Shown: positions 1 through 12,047 of the stretch, in pieces | Layout of the letters: each line of letters begins with the position of its first letter | Numbering within the stretch: position 1 is the first letter of the stretch | Source: Steromphala cineraria | Taxonomy: Eukaryota; Mollusca; Gastropoda; Trochida; Trochidae | Length of the DNA: 64,000 nucleotides | NCBI GenBank assembly: GCA_916613615.1 | Contig: OU744730.1 | Coordinates: 34,271,315-34,335,314 of the forward strand | Direction: 5' to 3' | Notes under the pieces: generated by a model | Databases searched by the model: none | Seen by the model: the letters and a program-made list of their open reading frames with translations, nothing else | What the model was told of the DNA's origin: nothing | Program-made: the position numbers and the translations under genes

Positions 1-218
1 CACGTCGATGGGGTTCTTGAAGAGGTGCACAGTGACGAGGTGCTGTGGGTCCTTGCAGAAGCGCCTCAGCCCAAGCACCTCGGTGGTCTGCACCACGTAG
101 GGTCGTGCGTCCTGGCCCTGCAGAAGATCCGCGAAGGGTGTGGCGAAGTCTCGCTTGTACTTCTCGAACTCGTCGGGGTTCCGGAGTCGGACCTCGGAGA
201 TCATGAAGGTGTTCAGGG
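1..218 (-). CDS. Gene B exon 4 (partial): start of second module
   Basis: The acceptor cttgcag at 219-225 is followed by 2 nt that complete a codon from exon 3 (phase 1), then 72 open codons to the window edge. The start reads LNTFMISEVRLRNPDEFEKY. It matches gene C exon 4 in layout: a first strand ending SEV/SEM, a long amphipathic helix, then a strand pair ending VTVHLFK. GC-rich codon third positions stand out from the AT-rich intron next to it. Confidence 0.82.
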
Positions 219-3200
219 CTGCAAGATGGTATGAAGAAGGATTTATTAGGGAACCATCGCATTGGCTTTTGGATCTTATTTCCAATCCAAATTTGAAATT
301 AATCTTTCAATACCGTGACACTTAGTCTGAATTAATCCGTTGCCTAAGCACATGATGTCACGAGCGTGCCATTGCGTCAGAGCAATGTTAGATGACGTCA
401 GATTATTGTTGCCAGTAAATGGTGCCTGGTTGATAGATATCGGTATTTCACCGCCAATCATATCATAAAAAGAGAATCTCACTGTTTACTGATATCATGT
501 ATCCGAGTTGAAATAATTCACAAGTAACCAAGGCTACAGAGGATTTTTTACTTTCAACTTACGACTGACGAGTGTGTCTGCATTTGATATTATAAAACAC
601 GAGGATAAGAATATTTTATCATCCAAATAATCCTTCATAACGTTTTCGATGAAATATGTTTATATCTGAACCACAACACTATCCTTAATCTTTTAAAAAA
701 ACAACGTTGTTTGCATACAACCTTTAAGTTATCATGTTTATGACATCGTCCGAAACTCGGTCAGTTTGCCCCAGCTACTAGTCGATTGCAAGGCATTGTT
801 TAAAATCCTTTGACAAAGCGATATCTTCTTGATATCGTCTGTTAAACACAGTTTTGTGGTAATATGTAATGTTTCTTGACCTTGAAAATAATTGGAACAA
901 GAATTCAGGACAGTTTGATTTACATGTCAGTATAAATAAATGTCAATAGATGACTAACTATAATTTCAAATTATATGCATCTTTAACCTCCAGACATTGA
1001 ACTGAAAAGTAATGCTTTACGTAAAACATTAATTACTCAAATTATCGCTCATTTATGATCCTCACTAATCGTTATACATATACTGTGTTCCATTAACAGC
1101 AAATTGCTGACCTTGTTCATTGTTGGGCGTGTAGTACCTGTCCACCACCCAGGCCTGACAGTGTCCCGCACACTGGGGGAAGTCGGGCTGTTTGAAATGC
1201 GGCTCGGTGCGGAAGAAAGTAACAGCACTCTCCTTGTCCCCGAAGTAGAGCACAATACACGCCTGGTCCGTCCCGGGGTCGAATCCGTAGCTGAACACCT
1301 GGTGCAAATAGCTTTAATTGTCATAATGGATAGTTTCATCCGCACGTACTGAGGTTTCCTGCGCCTAACCGAACGAAGATAGATTAAACCTGTTGTTGGA
1401 CTACAGTTGGATACAATCAAAGTAAGATTGATAAACATCGATGAAATTGTTGGATTATTGTCCATCGATAGCCATCGCTACCCGAGCTATTTCACACCTT
1501 ACGATCTAGACGGAGAACTCACATAATAACTGATCAAATTTTGATTTCACCAAATTCGGTGTGGAAACCTTTGAAAGAAAAACTTGAAAGTTTACGACAT
1601 ATACATATGTGAGCGTCTGGGTGTGTACTTTGGGCCTGAAAAACTCAGTAAATATATCTTGATACGGTTTGCACAACTGTGGCATAAATACGTTTCTAAC
1701 ACTCTTCCATACTTCCCAATGGCTCAATTTGTAGATAGCAATGTATGTACTATATGCAGTAGTATATACCATCATGACATGAACATGGGAAACTCATACC
1801 AACCTTCTTTGCTATACCGACGAATCTGCCGTTGGCCATGTAGCTCTTGGCCTGTACACAGTCCTTACCCACCACGTAGGCATTGGCTCCTCCATGTGAG
1901 GGGAACAGCACGAACAGATACACGCCATCCGGCTGGAACATATTACAGATACACGTGAGAATAAATACACGCCGTCCGGCTGGAACATAATACAGATACA
2001 CGTGAGAACAGATACACGCCGTCCGGTTGGAACATAATACAGATACACGTTAGAACAGATACACGCCGTCCGGCTGGAACATATACAGATTTATGTGAGA
2101 ATAGATACACGCCGTTTGGCTGGAACATAATACAGATATTTGAGAGAACAGATACACGCCGTTCGGCTGGAACATAATACAGATACCCGCCGTTCGGCTG
2201 GAACATACTATAGATACACGCCGTCCGGCTGGAAAATAATACAGATACATATCAAAATAAAAATATTTTGCTCAAGTAATCATAAAGATATGTTTTAGAT
2301 CACACGGGACAAAGCGTCCCAAAAGGGTCATTTTGCTCACTCGCGTATATATGTACATCATATGAAATTAATAAAGCAAGTATATGTTATTAGAATTTCT
2401 ATTATTCAATGGATACATACATGTACATGATACCAATTTATACTATTGGTGTACGAGACTTTAAAGGGGCAGTAGCACGTTTTTAGGGGGAATATAAGGT
2501 GATGTCAGGAAAATGAAAATAAATGGTTCCAATCTTAAGACAATGTATCTAAACTCAATAAAGCAGTAATAAATCAAAATTATTATGAAAAGTAAAGTCA
2601 TGCGATTCCTTTTATTACCCAAAATGAATTAAAGGTGTTCACACAAAAATGGCTGCCAATGCATTTTATGTGAATCTTCATACTTTGTCCTCTCACTATG
2701 GATGATAGGCTTGTGTAATGAGATTTTTGACACTATCAAAGTAATACATTTAGCATTAAGGTCCAAATATCAGTGAAAATTTGAAGATATAAAATTGTCA
2801 AAAAACGTGCTACTGCCCCTTTAACGTTCCTTTTTTGTGTTTTAATGAAACATTTGAATTTAGATATTTGATATTCATAATAGCAAAATTCTGTTTTTCG
2901 AATTTTTTGTAATTTACAGGTTCGTCCCCAACTCAGGCAAAAGTTTCAAGCGTGTGCCACAACGCTTCTTAACGGTTCCCAGCATCACTGTGTAGAACCG
3001 TACACCGGAACTAGCGAGGTGTACGGCGAATACATGTTTCTAGCGAGGAGCTGGATGGCTAACGGGATCACATGAAGTCATTTCTTATTCAGGACCTTGT
3101 ACAAAACCCTAAGGTGACCATACGTGCTTAGGTAACATCAGTGCAGTGTGAGGAGTGGGAGTTCAGGTCAACCTCAGTAAAGTTTACTTCTGGAGCCGAG

Positions 3201-6200
3201 GTCCAGGATTGTACTTATCCAGTCTTTACTTTACGAGCTGTGGCTCTATCAGATTGTATGTATGAAAAACTGATTAGGTGAGGAGCATACAACATATGCA
3301 AAATAGTCCGAGCTTATGCCTGTAATCTATTTGTACCAAAAAAGCAATTATCTTTCGTCAATTACGCTATTAGCGTGTACAGCTCCAATCATATATCCTG
3401 ATAATCGACACACAGATCACATCGGTCTCGAAACGTACGTTCCCCACTCGGTAACAACAATACATGTGTTCAGCTAGTCAATAGAAGTGCGCAGGCCATT
3501 GTGAACATTCCATTTCTACAAGTTTTACTTGCTTACGGGCTATGTTGAATATTTCTATGGACTCACTGCACCTGTGCCTATATCTAAGCAGGTTATAACG
3601 GTTGCATATAACTGTGATGACTGTAGGTAGTAGGAGATATGAGACACAGTAGAAAATATGAGTGTTGACGTGGGATATTGTGACGATGAAAACATGAAAA
3701 CATAACATTAAACCAGGTACATATAAAGTAAATACGAGTCAAGATAGATGGTCAACTCCAATGTTTTGACCTCATTTAATCCGTACATCGTCTAATCTGA
3801 TAAACGTGGTTTTAAAGATAAACAACTTTCCTTATTTGTCTTTATTTCAAATATCTAACAATGCATGGAATGATCACATACTCTGTTTAGGAAGTCTATC
3901 AATGCTCTCCTGTACGTTAACTGTAAGTACTTGACAGTCCTCATCGTATCGTAAGCTCCTCAACACCAATGTAATGATAACACGTCACCAAGTATTTCAC
4001 CTAGCTATGTCTTTTAGAAGAAGTACACAATCGTTCGAAATAAAACTATTAAAGTCATATCTTGTTATCACTATCACTTAAAAGCGATTAATGGTTAAAC
4101 GATTTTACTGTTTAGTAGGAAGTTTGAAAATATGAAAAATAAATTTCGTATCAAAAAGTTTATTACTGAGTGAAATATTCCCTTTCACATGTAGCAAAAT
4201 TGTCACAAAAACCAAAACTCTTCTAACTTAAAATAGGGACAATTCAGACAAATTACTATTAAGAAAAACGTACTATTGATTAAACTACAAAATTGTTGCT
4301 AATTTGGTAATTGAGAATATGAATTTATTAGGGACAGGAATGTCCGATTAATTCTAATGCATGTACAACTTGCAGTGTTAGTATCTACACCGAAACGTCG
4401 CATTTTATATAATAAAGAAGTTGATTACCAATTTTAACCTTTTCTTATTCATCTAACCAGCTTCTGGAATGCCATTCAGAGAAACTACATGTATAAGCTA
4501 TGTTGAGAAACATCAGAAAAAAAGACACTGGTCACAAGTTACTATTCAATGACATCATACCGTGTCCGGTATATCAAACAAATCGAGCGTTTTCTTTGTA
4601 TTATGTAGGGTTTATATACTTATACCTACATATAGATACATATTTATCTTCGAAGGATTAACCCGAGATAAGATCAAACTGGGTCAAGAAGCCCCTAATC
4701 CCTCAATGTTGACTATTTCCCAGTTATTCTAGAGAGGCGGGACCTTCGAGTGTTGTAAAGCCCAGTAGATCTCTTGTCTGATACTTGACAACGTTGTATT
4801 ACAGAACACATCACGTATCTGTTGAAAACAACAAACCTGACAGGGAAAAACCTTGCTAATCTACATTTATCGAACTTTAACGATGTCTTTAAAAGTAAAC
4901 AAATATTGTAACTTTTTGCAATTTAAAAAGTTAATTTTTACCCATTAAGTTGATGTGAAAGGATTAATTTTGAGCCTGAATAGACGTAGGATTCAAGGAG
5001 AGAGAGAGAGGGGGGTATTGAATGGCTGAGATAGAGGGGAGGAGGGAGGGGTGGGGTGTATGTCAGACCTCGAGTTTAGGTTGAGGAGGGTTGACAGGTT
5101 GCTTGGTACCGGCCTCCTATCATACTCTTGTCAAACAGCCTTGTATAACAAAATACCTTCTTAATGTGAAAGGTTGTAGATTTTGGGACCTATTATGAGA
5201 GGAAGTGATGTCTTCAATTTTGAATTCAGTTGTTTTCCCAAGAACATCCCCTTTCTTGGTAGATAACCAACAGGCTGAAGATTAGAAATACTGTGCTCAG
5301 TAAAGACGGTTTATTCTACATGTTAGCATGATCAAATCAAGATGTTGTATTGTGCATTATCAGAAGAGACCTCCTAGAGAGACAACCTAGTCTAACATGC
5401 CACTTGAATATCATCGAGATACATCAACTATGATAGGTGAGCAAATGTTGTAGGTTACAGGTAAGTGCTTGGGAAATTCGACTTCAATAAATGATCCCTC
5501 TTTTGATTATCTAGCACATTACAGATTATTTGATAAGGTAATTATTCCGAAGAAATATTACGTCTCCTACGAGTAAAACGGGTGTAAAGGGTACGGTAGA
5601 TGTGAATAGCCTGGAGTTCATGGAACGATCGTAAAAATTGAATGTTTACGTCTTTGGAAAAAATGCTTACATAAAGGAAGATTATGAATGATTCCAATAT
5701 GTGAAACATGCCTTGTCAAGGCCCCTTCAAATTCAATAACAACGATAGTTTGTCGTCTTTGAAGTATGGCATGACTCAAAAGGTTTCCTATACTTCTGAT
5801 GTTTTTAAAATGTTATCTTGGTCTTTGAAACAATAACAACGAATTATGAAGTTGGTTAGACAATAGGCGGCCGTGTTTCCTGTATCCAGAGAGTCGATCT
5901 AAAACAAGATTAATTCAAACACGCAGAGAACAAGAAACATGTCCCGGTAGTGTGAGCACCTATTCATACCCATGTTGCATATAGTTTGCATTAGATCCCA
6001 CTTTATGACATGCGTAAACATTTACATGTAGGGTCATTCATATCAATATATAAAAAACTTCAGGAAATTGAACTCGTTGAACCACATACAAAAATAAGAC
6101 TTTGGATTACACCATTCGTAAAGATAAAATGTATTTATGAGCGTATCGTCGTTTAAGTCCATACATATTGTATAATTACAAAGACAAGTACCCCCTTGAA

Positions 6201-6484
6201 AATCTACCAAGGTCCCAAGATAATCAATACAATGCTCAAGTTCAATTTTATTTTATTAAAGTAAATCCGCATTAAAAGCATTCATGATAAAACATACGCT
6301 CTTGACCTCTCACTTGATAAACAGACATATCAATGACAGAAGTTCCCCTTTCACTCCCTTGTCATGTCAGTGAGTGAATGAAGAGTAAACTTACAGCTGT
6401 CTTCTCCTGCAGTCGCCTCTGTTTATCCTCCTCTTCCTTCACCTTCAGCCAGTCCGACTGACAGTCTGCATGATGGTAAGCCAT
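1..6484 (-). CDS. Gene B: two-module ferredoxin-like (DUF1330-like) protein, 3' part beyond window
   Basis: Four coding exons read from right to left: 6395-6484, 1804-1932, 1112-1298 and 1-218, the last continuing beyond the left edge. About 208 residues are visible. Seen: phases agree at every junction (0, 0, 1), all splice sites are GT-AG, and an in-frame TGA lies shortly before the ATG. There is no signal peptide, so a cytosolic protein is likely. The predicted order in module 1 is strand-helix-strand-strand-helix-strand, with a conserved EPHFKQPDFP stretch, and a second such module begins in the last exon. This order is that of dimeric alpha/beta-barrel families (DUF1330, NIPSNAP, EthD and similar). 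The family assignment is inference by fold pattern, not by a recognised catalytic motif. It is clearly a paralogue of gene C at 44-54 kb. Substrate and function are unknown. Confidence 0.75.
219..1111 (-). other. Gene B intron 3
   Basis: AT-rich unique sequence between exons 4 and 3. I see no repeat, further exon or mobile element in it. Confidence 0.6.
1112..1298 (-). CDS. Gene B exon 3: second half of module 1
   Basis: The acceptor is gcaccag before GTGTTCAGC and the donor is AACAAG|gtcagc. The 187 nt run phase 0 to phase 1, exactly as in gene C exon 3. It encodes 62 residues including the strand CIVLYFG, a helix, and the motif TEPHFKQPDFP. The aligned motif in gene C is SEPHVKQHDFP, which marks the two as paralogous exons. 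Confidence 0.85.
1299..1803 (-). other. Gene B intron 2
   Basis: About 500 bp of AT-rich sequence. No repeat or other feature recognised. Confidence 0.55.
1804..1932 (-). CDS. Gene B exon 2: first half of module 1
   Basis: The acceptor is tgttccag before CCGGATGGC, and the donor is GCAAAGAAG|gttggt. It holds 43 codons, phase 0 to 0. It begins PDGVYLFVLF (first strand), then a helix, and ends GRFVGIAKK. The matching part of gene C exon 2 ends GEILGVAKH. The exon's first about 20 nt and its acceptor are copied several times in the adjoining intron (1933-2250). Confidence 0.85.
1933..2250. repeat. About 47-bp minisatellite copying the acceptor and start of gene B exon 2
   Basis: Some seven to eight degenerate copies of a unit of about 47 bp (period 40-48) begin directly at the exon 2 boundary. 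On the sense (minus) strand each copy has a pyrimidine-poor lead, an AG acceptor (tgttccag) and about 20 nt matching exon 2's first codons (P-D-G-V-Y-L-F). Copies near 2160 and 2190 are shortened. Each is a possible decoy 3' splice site. Confidence 0.88.
2461..2824. mobile_element. MITE with TTAA target site, 364 bp
   Basis: Terminal inverted repeats of about 20 bp (AGGGGCAGTAGCACGTTTTT and its complement) are each bounded by TTAA. That is the target duplication typical of piggyBac-type transposons. There is no coding capacity. A related copy lies at 63233-63570 in the opposite orientation. Confidence 0.82.
2986..3075. mobile_element. Solo copy of fold-back element arm
   Basis: The first 65 bp match the arms of the inverted-repeat element at 16041-16464, and the shared end AACGGGATCAC follows. 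It contains a hairpin CCGTACACC/GGTGTACGG with an 11-nt loop. Only one arm is present here. Confidence 0.65.
6395..6484 (-). CDS. Gene B exon 1 (start codon)
   Basis: ATG at 6484-6482 opens 30 codons, MAYHHADCQSDWLKVKEEED and on, ending at the strong donor GCT|gtaagt. An in-frame TGA 27 nt upstream supports this Met as the start. Phase 0 out agrees with exon 2. A charged, probably helical N-terminal stretch precedes module 1, as in gene C (MPVTNCTHQL...). An alternative reading would begin after the internal AG (catgcag) at 6466-6472, but its phase fits no visible upstream exon. Confidence 0.72.
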
Positions 6485-6925
6485 GTTTAAAGAAACCAAT
6501 ATCAATCTTCAAGGCTTAACGGAGCAGGCCGAGAGTTCTTATTCAAGTGAATGGTCTCCGTGTGTAAATGGTCGTCATAGCGACATAGCGTACAGCGAAC
6601 TCGGGTACTCCTTGCCTAAGAGCGTACTTAAATTGTCAACAGAGTGACAAAGATTCCTTTCCCCCTACACAACAAGTATATATCATGCTATAGCGGTACC
6701 TGATTTAGTGTTTGGAGAGTTACCGTTCTTTGACTACGTGTGTTAATTGACTGGCTTCTTCATAGGACGAGCCCCTATTCATACATGTTATCGATTGTTG
6801 TTTATTCTAAAGAACCCCGAAAGTAATAAACTCGACTACAACAGTGTAAATTATATAGAGGCGTTAGATGATTTCCCTTGATAGGCAATCTATAAGCATT
6901 TAAAGATGTGATATCAAGACGGATT
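6485..6925. other. Upstream of gene B exon 1
   Basis: Unique AT-rich sequence between the start codon exon and the 40-bp array. It may hold the 5' UTR or promoter if exon 1 is the true first exon. No TATA box or initiator could be assigned. Confidence 0.4.
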
Positions 6926-9895
6926 GGGCATTCCAGACGCAATGGTTAGTAAACCAAGAATCTCTGGACATTCCAGACGCAATGATTGATATAGCAAGAA
7001 GCACTGGATATTCCAGACGCAATGGTTCGTAAACCAAGAAGCACTGGATATTCCAGACGCAATGGTTCGTAAACCAAAAAGCAATGGACATTCCAGACGC
7101 AATGGTTCGTAAACCAAGAAGCACTGGACATTCCAGACGCAATGGTTCGTAAACCAAGAAGCACTGGATATTCCAGACGCAATGGTTCGTAAACCAAGAA
7201 GCACTGGATATTCCAGACGCAATGGTTCGTAAACCAAGAAGCACTGGATATTCCAGACGCAATGGTTAGTAAACCAAAAAGCAATGGACATTCCAGACGC
7301 AATGGTTCGTAAACCAAGAAGCACTGGATATTCCAGACGCAATGGTTAGTAAACCAAAAAGCAATGGACATTCCAGACGCAATCATTTATATAGCAAGAA
7401 GCACTGGATATTCCAGACGCAATGGTTCGTAAACCAAGAAGCAATGGACATTCCAGACGCAATGGTTAGTAAACCAAAAAGCACTGGATATTCCAGACGC
7501 AATCATTTATATAGCAAGAAGCACTGGATATTCCAGACGCAATGGTTCGTAAACCAAGAAGCACTGGATATTCCAGACGCAATGGTTAGTAAACCAAAAA
7601 GCAATGGACATTCCAGACGCAATGGTTAGTAAACCAAGAAGCACTGGATATTCCAGACGCAATGGTTCGTAAACCAAGAAGCACTGGATATTCCAGACGC
7701 AATGGTTCGTAAACCAAGAAGCACTGGATATTCCAGACGCAATGGTTAGTAAACCAAAAAGCAATGGACATTCCAGACGCAATCATTTATATAGCAAGAA
7801 GCACTGGATATTCCAGACGCAATGGTTCGTAAACCAAGAAGCACTGGATATTCCAGACGCAATGGTTAGTAAACCAAAAAGCAATGGACATTCCAGACGC
7901 AATGGTTAGTAAACCAAAAAGCAATGGACATTCCAGACGCAATCATTTATATAGCAAGAAGCACTGGATATTCCAGACGCAATGGTTAGTAAACCAAGAA
8001 GCACTGGATATTCCAGACGCAATGATTGATATAGCAAGAAGCACTGGATATTCCAGACGCAATGGTTCGTAAACCAAGAAGCACTGGATATTCCAGACGC
8101 AATGGTTCGTAAACCAAAAAGCAATGGACATTCCAGACGCAATGGTTCGTAAACCAAGAAGCACTGGACATTCCAGACGCAATGGTTCGTAAACCAAGAA
8201 GCACTGGATATTCCAGACGCAATGGTTCGTAAACCAAGAAGCACTGGATATTCCAGACGCAATGGTTCGTAAACCAAGAAGCACTGGATATTCCAGACGC
8301 AATGGTTAGTAAACCAAAAAGCAATGGACATTCCAGACGCAATGGTTCGTAAACCAAGAAGCACTGGATATTCCAGACGCAATGGTTAGTAAACCAAAAA
8401 GCAATGGACATTCCAGACGCAATGGTTCGTAAACCAAGAAGCACTGGATATTCCAGACGCAATGGTTAGTAAACCAAAAAGCAATGGACATTCCAGACGC
8501 AATCATTTATATAGCAAGAAGCACTGGATATTCCAGACGCAATGGTTCGTAAACCAAGAAGCACTGGATATTCCAGACGCAATGGTTAGTAAACCAAAAA
8601 GCACTGGATATTCCAGACGCAATGGTTAGTAAACCAAAAAGCAATGGACATTCCAGACGCAATGGTTCGTAAACCAAGAAGCACTGGATATTCCAGACGC
8701 AATGGTTAGTAAACCAAAAAGCAATGGACATTCCAGACGCAATCATTTATATAGCAAGAAGCACTGGATATTCCAGACGCAATGGTTCGTAAACCAAGAA
8801 GCACTGGATATTCCAGACGCAATGGTTAGTAAACCAAAAAGCAATGGACATTCCAGACGCAATGGTTAGTAAACCAAGAAGCACTGGATATTCCAGACGC
8901 AATGGTTCGTAAACCAAGAAGCACTGGATATTCCAGACGCAATGGTTCGTAAACCAAGAAGCACTGGATATTCCAGACGCAATGGTTAGTAAACCAAAAA
9001 GCAATGGACATTCCAGACGCAATCATTTATATAGCAAGAAGCACTGGATATTCCAGACGCAATGGTTCGTAAACCAAGAAGCACTGGATATTCCAGACGC
9101 AATGGTTAGTAAACCAAAAAGCAATGGACATTCCAGACGCAATGGTTAGTAAACCAAAAAGCAATGGACATTCCAGACGCAATCATTTATATAGCAAGAA
9201 GCACTGGATATTCCAGACGCAATGGTTAGTAAACCAAGAAGCACTGGATATTCCAGACGCAATGGTTCGTAAACCAAGAAGCACTGGATATTCCAGACGC
9301 AATGGTTAGTAAACCAAAAAGCAATGGACATTCCAGACGCAATGGTTAGTAAACCAAGAAGCACTGGATATTCCAGACGCAATGGTTCGTAAACCAAGAA
9401 GCACTGGATATTCCAGACGCAATGGTTAGTAAACCAAAAAGCAATGGACATTCCAGACGCAATGGTTAGTAAACCAAGAAGCACTGGACATTCCAGACGC
9501 AATGGTTCGTAAACCAAGAAGCACTGGATATTCCAGACGCAATGGTTCGTAAACCAAGAAGCACTGGATATTCCAGACGCAATGGTTAGTAAACCAAAAA
9601 GCAATGGACATTCCAGACGCAATGGTTAGTAAACCAAAAAGCAATGGATATTCCAGACGCAATGGTTCGTAAACCAAGAAGCACTGGACATTCCAGACGC
9701 AATCATTTATATAGCAAGAAGCACTGGATATTCCAGACGCAATGGTTAGTAAACCAAGAAGCACTGGATATTCCAGACGCAATGGTTCGTAAACCAAGAA
9801 GCACTGGATATTCCAGACGCAATGGTTGGTACACCAAGAAGCACTGGACATTCCAGACGCAATGGTTGGTACACCAAGAAGCACTGGACAAGAAC
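6926..9895. repeat. 40-bp minisatellite, about 74 copies
   Basis: The unit core is AAACCAAGAAGCACTGGATA followed by TTCCAGACGCAATGGTTCGT, with nearly no length change. Variants recur: AGT for CGT, AAAAAGCAATGGACA for AAGAAGCACTGGATA, and a TCATTTATATAGC block. Stretches at 7507-7782 and 8747-9022 encode identical frames 1240 bp (31 units) apart, which shows higher-order duplication. Long open frames on both strands here are repeat artefacts. Confidence 0.95.
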
Positions 9896-10098
9896 TGGAA
9901 AGTCACAAATGGTCACCTAAAATGTGTGTGTACATCTAACCTTCTTAAAGACTCAGCGTTCAACCCTTTCCCTAATGAGGCCCGTTCTGTTTGCTAAGCT
10001 TCTCCCTACCCTGGAGGCAGGCATCATGGACAACACGGTGGAGGCCAGTTCACAAAGTACTTACACTAACTAAAGATTACCGGTGAAGACTGACTCAC
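9896..10098. other. Spacer between 40-bp array and candidate exon
   Basis: About 200 bp of unique sequence. No supported exon. Confidence 0.4.
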
Positions 10099-10185
10099 CC
10101 GCTTGTTGGTCCTGGGCTGGTGTCGGGTGGTGTAGGGGATGGGTGGGTGGATGGCGTCCTGGTAGTGGGTGTAGGCGTGCGCCAT
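10099..10185 (-). CDS. Candidate alternative first coding exon of gene B
   Basis: Minus-strand segment with a strong acceptor (ctccccag) directly before ATGGCGCAC and a strong donor (CGG|gtgagt). It encodes 29 codons starting MAHAYTHYQDAIHPPIPYTT, phase 0 to 0. That phase cannot join exon 6395-6484, which is read from its own ATG, but fits exon 1804-1932. An alternative N-terminus is therefore possible. All three frames are open because the exon is short and GC-rich, so it could instead be a 5' UTR exon or belong to another transcript. Confidence 0.45.
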
Positions 10186-11058
10186 CTGGGGAGCAGAGGC
10201 AACATACATCAGCTTTACAGGCATTAGCTTCTAAGAGAACGAGAACAAAATGATTTATCAAGTTTTAGAATTCCTTTTTACATGTTGAGTTCTCCGTTTG
10301 AACCTTAATGCCATATACCTCCTTCCGATATATATGCAATTCATGTTTATTACTTACTATCTACCCTAAGATAAAAACAGAGAAAATATACCAATATCTA
10401 TGACATTTTAGGCTACATGAAAGACACATCGAAGGTTTGGATTTCATATCATTACGTGTTTTGCACGTACCTAACGTAAATATATTCAAGGAAATACAAT
10501 TGGTGACTTTGTAATGGAAGTTTTAATGCGCTAGGTGCCTTTATTTTGGCAAGAGCTGCAGTATGACTTAAAATAATTTTAATTTATCTTGCTTAGTCGA
10601 CGTTTATGTATCAGGTACGAGGTCACATATCAACTTGTTGCCCGATAGTACACGTATCCCATACAGTAGATGATGTAATCCTAGCTATTATTATCTTGTA
10701 CCTAATTCATAAAGTGAACATCGGTATTTCCATTCATGGCATATTCTTAATTAGTTGGGAAATGCCGAATTATTAATAAAACATTATCATTGCAACGGAT
10801 GTTTAGACTTGAAATAAAACACAACTTAGACAACACATTTTAATAATGATATATTCTTACCTTACTAAATGCAATTCAGAAACAATGAAAAACATAGCGA
10901 CAAAAATATCGCGATTTGAAAACATGGGATAGTTTAATTTCTTATGTATTTCTTTATATGTTTTATTTCTCAATGTTCCAAATGAAACTCACAATGAAGT
11001 TGTACACCATATGCTATACCAATGCTATCCTATTATGACACACTACATCAAACACCAG
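10186..11058. other. Unassigned sequence
   Basis: AT-rich, no repeat structure and no exon I can support. Confidence 0.4.
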
Positions 11059-12047
11059 CCTACGAGTCAATGTGATTCTAGGTGTTTGCTACGAGTCAAT
11101 GTGATTCTAGGTGTTTGCTACGAGTCAATGTGATTCTAGGTGTTTGCTACGAGTCAATGTGATCCTAGGTGTTTGCTACGAGTCAATGTGAGTCGAGGTG
11201 ATTGCTACGAGTCAATGTGATTCTAGGTGTTTGCTACGAGTCAATGTGATCCTAGGTGTTTGCTACGAGTCAATGTGAGTCTAGGTGTTTGCTACGAGTC
11301 AATGTGAGTCTAGGTGTTTGCTACGAGTCAATGTGATTCTAGGTGTTTGCTACGAGTCAATGTGAGTCTAGGTGTTTGCTACTAGTCAATGTGATTCTAG
11401 GTGTTTGCTACGAGTCAATGTGATTCTAGGTGTTTGCTACGAGTCAATGTGAGTCTAGGTGTTTGCTACGAGTCAATGTGATTCTAGGTGTTTGCTACGA
11501 GTCAATGTGAGTCTAGGTGTTTGCTACTAGTCAATGTGATCCTAGGTGTTTGCTACGAGTCAATGTGATTCTAGGTGTTTGCTACGAGTCAATGTGAGTC
11601 TAGGTGTTTGCTACGAGTCAATGTGATTCTAGGTGTTTGCTACGAGTCAATGTGATTCTAGGTGTTTGCTACGAGTCAATGTGATCCTAGGTGTTTGCTA
11701 CGAGTCAATGTGAGTCGAGGTGATTGCTACGAGTCAATGTGATTCTAGGTGTTTGCTACGAGTCAATGTGATCCTAGGTGTTTGCTACGAGTCAATGTGA
11801 GTCTAGGTGTTTGCTACGAGTCAATGTGAGTCTAGGTGTTTGCTACGAGTCAATGTGATTCTAGGTGTTTGCTACGAGTCAATGTGAGTCTAGGTGTTTG
11901 CTACTAGTCAATGTGATTCTAGGTGTTTGCTACGAGTCAATGTGATCCTAGGTGTTTGCTACGAGTCAATGTGATTCTAGGTGTTTGCTACGAGTCAATG
12001 TGATCCTAGGTGTTTGCTACGAGTCAATGTGATCCTAGGTGTTTGCC
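11059..12047. repeat. 29-bp minisatellite, about 34 copies
   Basis: The unit starts CTACGAGTCAATGTGATTCT and ends AGGTGTTTG. Variable sites are GATT/GATC/GAGT and ACGAG/ACTAG. The rare variant GAGTCGAGGTGATTG occurs near 11190 and again near 11712, 522 bp (18 units) apart, with the same neighbours. This points to duplication of an 18-unit block. Confidence 0.95.

Larger units (their letters stand above)
2251..6394 (-). other. Gene B intron 1, remainder
   Basis: AT-rich intron sequence. It holds a TTAA-flanked MITE (2461-2824) and a single copy of a fold-back repeat (2986-3075). A GA/G-rich purine tract lies at about 4998-5060. From 3076 to 6394 I see no other repeat and no convincing exon. 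Confidence 0.5.

Noticed and set aside
6900..9997. Open frames over the 40-bp array
   Set aside because: Repeat translations in several frames and on both strands, no splice or codon evidence.
9896..10098. Short exon-like frame on minus with donor gtaggg
   Set aside because: Would leave an intron of only about 40 bp after 10099-10185 and has no pyrimidine tract.
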